This document shows, in pieces, positions 62,400 through 64,000 of a DNA stretch of 64,000 bases. How positions within the stretch are numbered: the first letter of the stretch is position 1; each line of letters begins with the position of its first letter. The DNA lies in NCBI GenBank assembly GCA_965224415.1, contig CBDCZB010000001.1:1-64000 (forward strand). The letters are read 5' to 3'. The translations under genes were made by a program, and so were the position numbers. The notes beneath the pieces were generated by a model. The model was not told the origin of the DNA and searched no databases. It saw nothing but the letters and a program-made list of their open reading frames with translations. The stretch is from DAOUJI01 sp965224415 (GTDB lineage: Bacteria; Chloroflexota; Dehalococcoidia; Lucifugimonadales; JAGWBF01).

Positions 62400-63218
62400 C
62401 TATGAATACCCGATGAGATTCCACCAGAGAATGCACTCAAAGTGAGCCGGGTGCGGCGGGCCTACACTGTGTGAGCAGCCGGCATAGAACATATCGGGGG
62501 CATATAGACCACTCTTGCCTCCGGCCTTAGCTCGGCTGCTGTGCGGGTATCCAAGCACTGTATTGTGGAAATATCCAAGGGTTTCCGACCAGATGAAAGT
62601 CGGCCCGTCTAGATTGAACCCAGCGTGTATACAATTGTCCACAACCCAAAAGAAGATGTTCTGCCCATATCTGGCGTGGCAGTCATGCCAGGGATTCTCT
62701 CCGTCGTAGACATTACCTCCGCCAGATAAGGATGCTGTCTTGAATTTCACCGATGCCCTAGACCGAGTCAACATTTCGTTGACGGGGTGGAGTCCTTGAA
62801 ATTCGGCGTCGGCCCGCACTTCCCATTTCCATCCAAGTGCGCCCGCAGCACTCCGTGCAAGTTCCTCGTCCATGCTCGCCACTAACTCGCCCCATCTCCT
62901 GTCGGGCACAACATTTGCTACGGTCACAGAGCAATCCTCGTTGATGCGGACCCGCACTCTTTCTATGGAGCCAGTCAACTCGATTGAGAAATCTCCGTCG
63001 CAGCTTCCGTCATCTTGAGAGGTGAGTTGGGCGACATTATCGCCTATTGAGTCTACGGACAACGCTATCCTTTCGCCGCCCTCCATCTGGAAAAACGCTC
63101 CAATGTTGTCCGATACAGGCGGAGTCTGGGCCGATGCTCCGGGCAGCCCTATGGCAAGCAGGGTAAGCACCGCCAAAATACCAACGATAAGGATGGCCCG
63201 AAAAATGTACGCCTTCAT
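62400..63218 (-). CDS. Secreted hypothetical protein
   Basis: A 272-residue protein with a cleavable signal peptide (residues 1-30, 'ILIVGILAVLTLLAIGLPGASA'). The mature part has seven or so Cys ('SCDGDFSIEL', 'NEDCSVTV', 'WHDCHARYG', 'VDNCIHAGFN', 'YAGCSHSVG', 'HFECILWW'), suggesting disulfides. The C-terminus is His/Trp/Tyr-rich. No family is recognised. AAGGAGG precedes ATG 63218 but lies partly in a hairpin that could hide it. Confidence 0.7.
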   Translation of the reverse strand: MKAYIFRAILIVGILAVLTLLAIGLPGASAQTPPVSDNIGAFFQMEGGERIALSVDSIGDNVAQLTSQDDGSCDGDFSIELTGSIERVRVRINEDCSVTVANVVPDRRWGELVASMDEELARSAAGALGWKWEVRADAEFQGLHPVNEMLTRSRASVKFKTASLSGGGNVYDGENPWHDCHARYGQNIFFWVVDNCIHAGFNLDGPTFIWSETLGYFHNTVLGYPHSSRAKAGGKSGLYAPDMFYAGCSHSVGPPHPAHFECILWWNLIGYS

Positions 63219-63226
63219 AACGCCCC

Positions 63227-63271
63227 TCCTTACATTTTCGGATACTATATATTATCCGATTGATGTAAGGA
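63227..63271 (-). promoter_or_regulatory. Nested hairpin covering the Shine-Dalgarno of the secreted-protein gene
   Basis: In the mRNA UCCUUACAU pairs perfectly with AUGUAAGGA, whose last five bases are the start of the ribosome site; inside, CGGAUA pairs with UAUCCG around an AU-rich loop. This would block translation until opened by heat, a ligand or a protein. Confidence 0.6.
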
Positions 63272-63341
63272 TGTCAAGGGAGCCGTTGTCCGCTCCAAGG
63301 CTCAGCTTGACTGCCAGACGTGGGACTGATAGGGTTAACGT

Positions 63342-63404
63342 GTTGGGCTTGTCCATTTAGGATCGAGCGGTCGATGGCGAAGGGATGGAATGGACAAGCC
63401 CAAC
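63342..63404. repeat. 16-bp perfect inverted repeat
   Basis: GTTGGGCTTGTCCATT (63342-63357) is repeated in inverse at 63389-63404 around 31 bp. It lies upstream of the SelW-like promoter. No transposase is inside; it may be a small mobile-element remnant or a hairpin. Confidence 0.6.
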
Positions 63405-63492
63405 TTCATCCATATCACAACGGGAATTTCCGGTCAACCCTACATTGCGGTTTCAACTGTGGCGATGCCCAATATAAATGAGCGTCTATAGC

Positions 63493-63520
63493 TTGACACA
63501 TCGTCAATAACCGTTAAAAT
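63493..63520 (+). promoter_or_regulatory. Promoter of the SelW-like selenoprotein gene
   Basis: TTGACA (63493-63498), 16-bp spacer, TAAAAT (63515-63520), 69 bp ahead of ATG 63590. A good sigma70-type match. Confidence 0.75.
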
Positions 63521-63589
63521 AGTGTCATCATCAGGCGGGCCAAACTATCGCCCGTCGGTCATGTCCAACGGAGCTAAGGAGGTTGGGTC

Positions 63590-63865
63590 ATGTGGAAGAT
63601 CAACATCGACATTGTCTACTGCGTTCCTTGACAGTACCATGCAACCGCCACGTGGTTGGCGATGGAGTTTTTCAGGCACTTCGGTAAGGATGCGGCCATT
63701 TCCCTGACGCCCGGCGCAAACGGCCGGCTTGAGGTCTACCTCGACGGGGAGAAGATCTTCGACCGCAAGGAAGAGGACGGCAAGTACCCCGACCTGACCA
63801 GGGTCAGGGAGCTTAGGGCTGTAATCCAAGAGAAGCTGGACGCAGTTCCCGTAGCCGCAGACTAG
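63590..63865 (+). CDS. SelW/Rdx-family selenoprotein (in-frame TGA read as Sec14)
   Basis: A 91-residue Rdx-family protein if TGA 63629-63631 is read through. ATG 63590 has AAGGAGG upstream. 'MWKINIDIVYCVP' leads into TGA, giving the C-x-x-U redox motif of SelW/SelT/SelH proteins at the end of the first strand. The frame continues 'QYHATATWLAMEFFRHFG' and 'ISLTPGANGRLEVYLDGEKIFDRKEEDGKYPDLTRVRELR', the Rdx strand and C-terminal helix. A hairpin follows the TGA. Rdx proteins are thioredoxin-like with poorly known partners. Without readthrough only a 13-residue peptide would form, so callers would start at the later ATG. Confidence 0.9.
63637..63665 (+). promoter_or_regulatory. SECIS-like hairpin in SelW-like mRNA
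   Basis: CCAU/AUGG and AACC/GGUU pair with GC/GC between them and bulged G residues, closing loop GCCACGU, which starts with G. The loop begins 15 nt after the TGA, at the short edge of the bacterial SECIS range. Confidence 0.5.
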
Positions 63866-63890
63866 CCTCAACCCGATACACTGAACACCC

Positions 63891-63926
63891 TTCAGGCCCT
63901 GCTTCGAAGCAGGGCCTGAACTTTTT
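63891..63926. terminator. Convergent terminator between the SelW-like gene and tmk
   Basis: A perfect 30-bp palindrome, TTCAGGCCCTGCTTC and its complement, followed on the + strand by CTTTTTC. It lies 25 bp after the SelW-like stop and overlaps the end of the minus-strand gene. Confidence 0.9.
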
Positions 63927-64000
63927 CCCATATCGCTGCCGCTACGGTGCCTTCGGGACCAGATGAATCAACTACAACCCAAGAGGACGGATTTTGGGCA
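63892..64000 (-). CDS. tmk: Thymidylate kinase, C-terminal fragment (runs off the window)
   Basis: The last 35 residues of a minus-strand gene, 'WVVVDSSGPEGTVAAAIWEKVQALL' before the stop. This is the usual end of bacterial dTMP kinases (V-V-D-x-S-G-x-x-E-x-V-x-x-x-I-W). The rest lies beyond position 64000. The coding end forms the terminator stem. Assignment rests on this short stretch only. Confidence 0.6.
   Translation of the reverse strand, partial: AQNPSSWVVVDSSGPEGTVAAAIWEKVQALLRSRA

Overview
The window is GC-rich, densely coded bacterial DNA. The gene content includes a CIRCE-controlled groESL operon, a SUF cluster with SufU, LexA/ImuB, many fatty-acyl CoA-type enzymes (MaoC-like dehydratases, SDRs, crotonases, acyl-CoA ligase), Thr/Pro-rich lipoproteins and a protoglobin. 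This mix fits an uncultured Chloroflexota lineage of the Dehalococcoidia/SAR202 type. That placement is inferred from gene style only; no rRNA or tRNA gene was recognised.

Layout. 1-1735: isochorismatase-family hydrolase split by an IS630 element. 1755-6787: zinc-ribbon protein, MFS exporter, an 11-residue-repeat protein, a MaoC-type hydratase pair and two tandem SDRs. 6905-9029: groES-groEL with promoter and CIRCE operator. 9068-12309: two crotonases and an acyl-CoA synthetase. 12325-18159: VOC protein, an OsmC-like selenoprotein and a TgpA/DUF58/MoxR trio. 18489-22456: gamma-glutamyltransferase, folate cyclo-ligase-like protein, ImuB-like polymerase with its DUF6504-like partner. 22534-24786: ATP-dependent DNA ligase split by a second copy of the same IS. 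24914-29911: ThrS, a Cys-peroxiredoxin followed by a Sec-peroxiredoxin, a cNMP-binding protein, TrmI and an HD protein. 30098-34463: TPP-riboswitch operon for thiamin-pyrimidine salvage (ThiZXY, TenA, ThiD). 36126-37347: third IS copy. 37463-44858: CDF metal exporter and sufB-C-x-D-S-U plus a second SufU-like gene. 44994-51518: HEPN pair, dipeptide-type lipoprotein, membrane flippase-like protein, frameshifted TatD, PIN/RHH toxin-antitoxin, LexA, two desulforedoxin microgenes. 51694-57437: ankyrin/PQQ-propeller lipoprotein, panC-panB-DUF2520-P1 peptidase. 57767-61779: HTH protein with a four-Cys cluster under a perfect SOS-like palindrome, GTPase, HicAB, rpsP-khpA-rimM, protoglobin. 62400-64000: secreted protein with a hairpin over its Shine-Dalgarno, a SelW-like selenoprotein and the C-terminus of a thymidylate kinase.

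The most notable result is three separate reading frames in which an in-frame TGA sits exactly at the catalytic cysteine position of a redox family (OsmC-like, peroxiredoxin, SelW/Rdx-like). Each is followed by a hairpin that matches or nearly matches the bacterial SECIS model. TGA is an ordinary stop elsewhere in the window, so these are best read as selenoprotein genes that standard callers would truncate or miss.

A second theme is recent transposition. Three 1222-bp IS630 copies, identical in translation, sit at CTAG targets with TA duplication. In two cases the interrupted gene can be rejoined exactly. A third theme is a probable LexA regulon: lexA, imuB and the four-Cys HTH gene each carry a TAGAAC-N4-GT element in the promoter.
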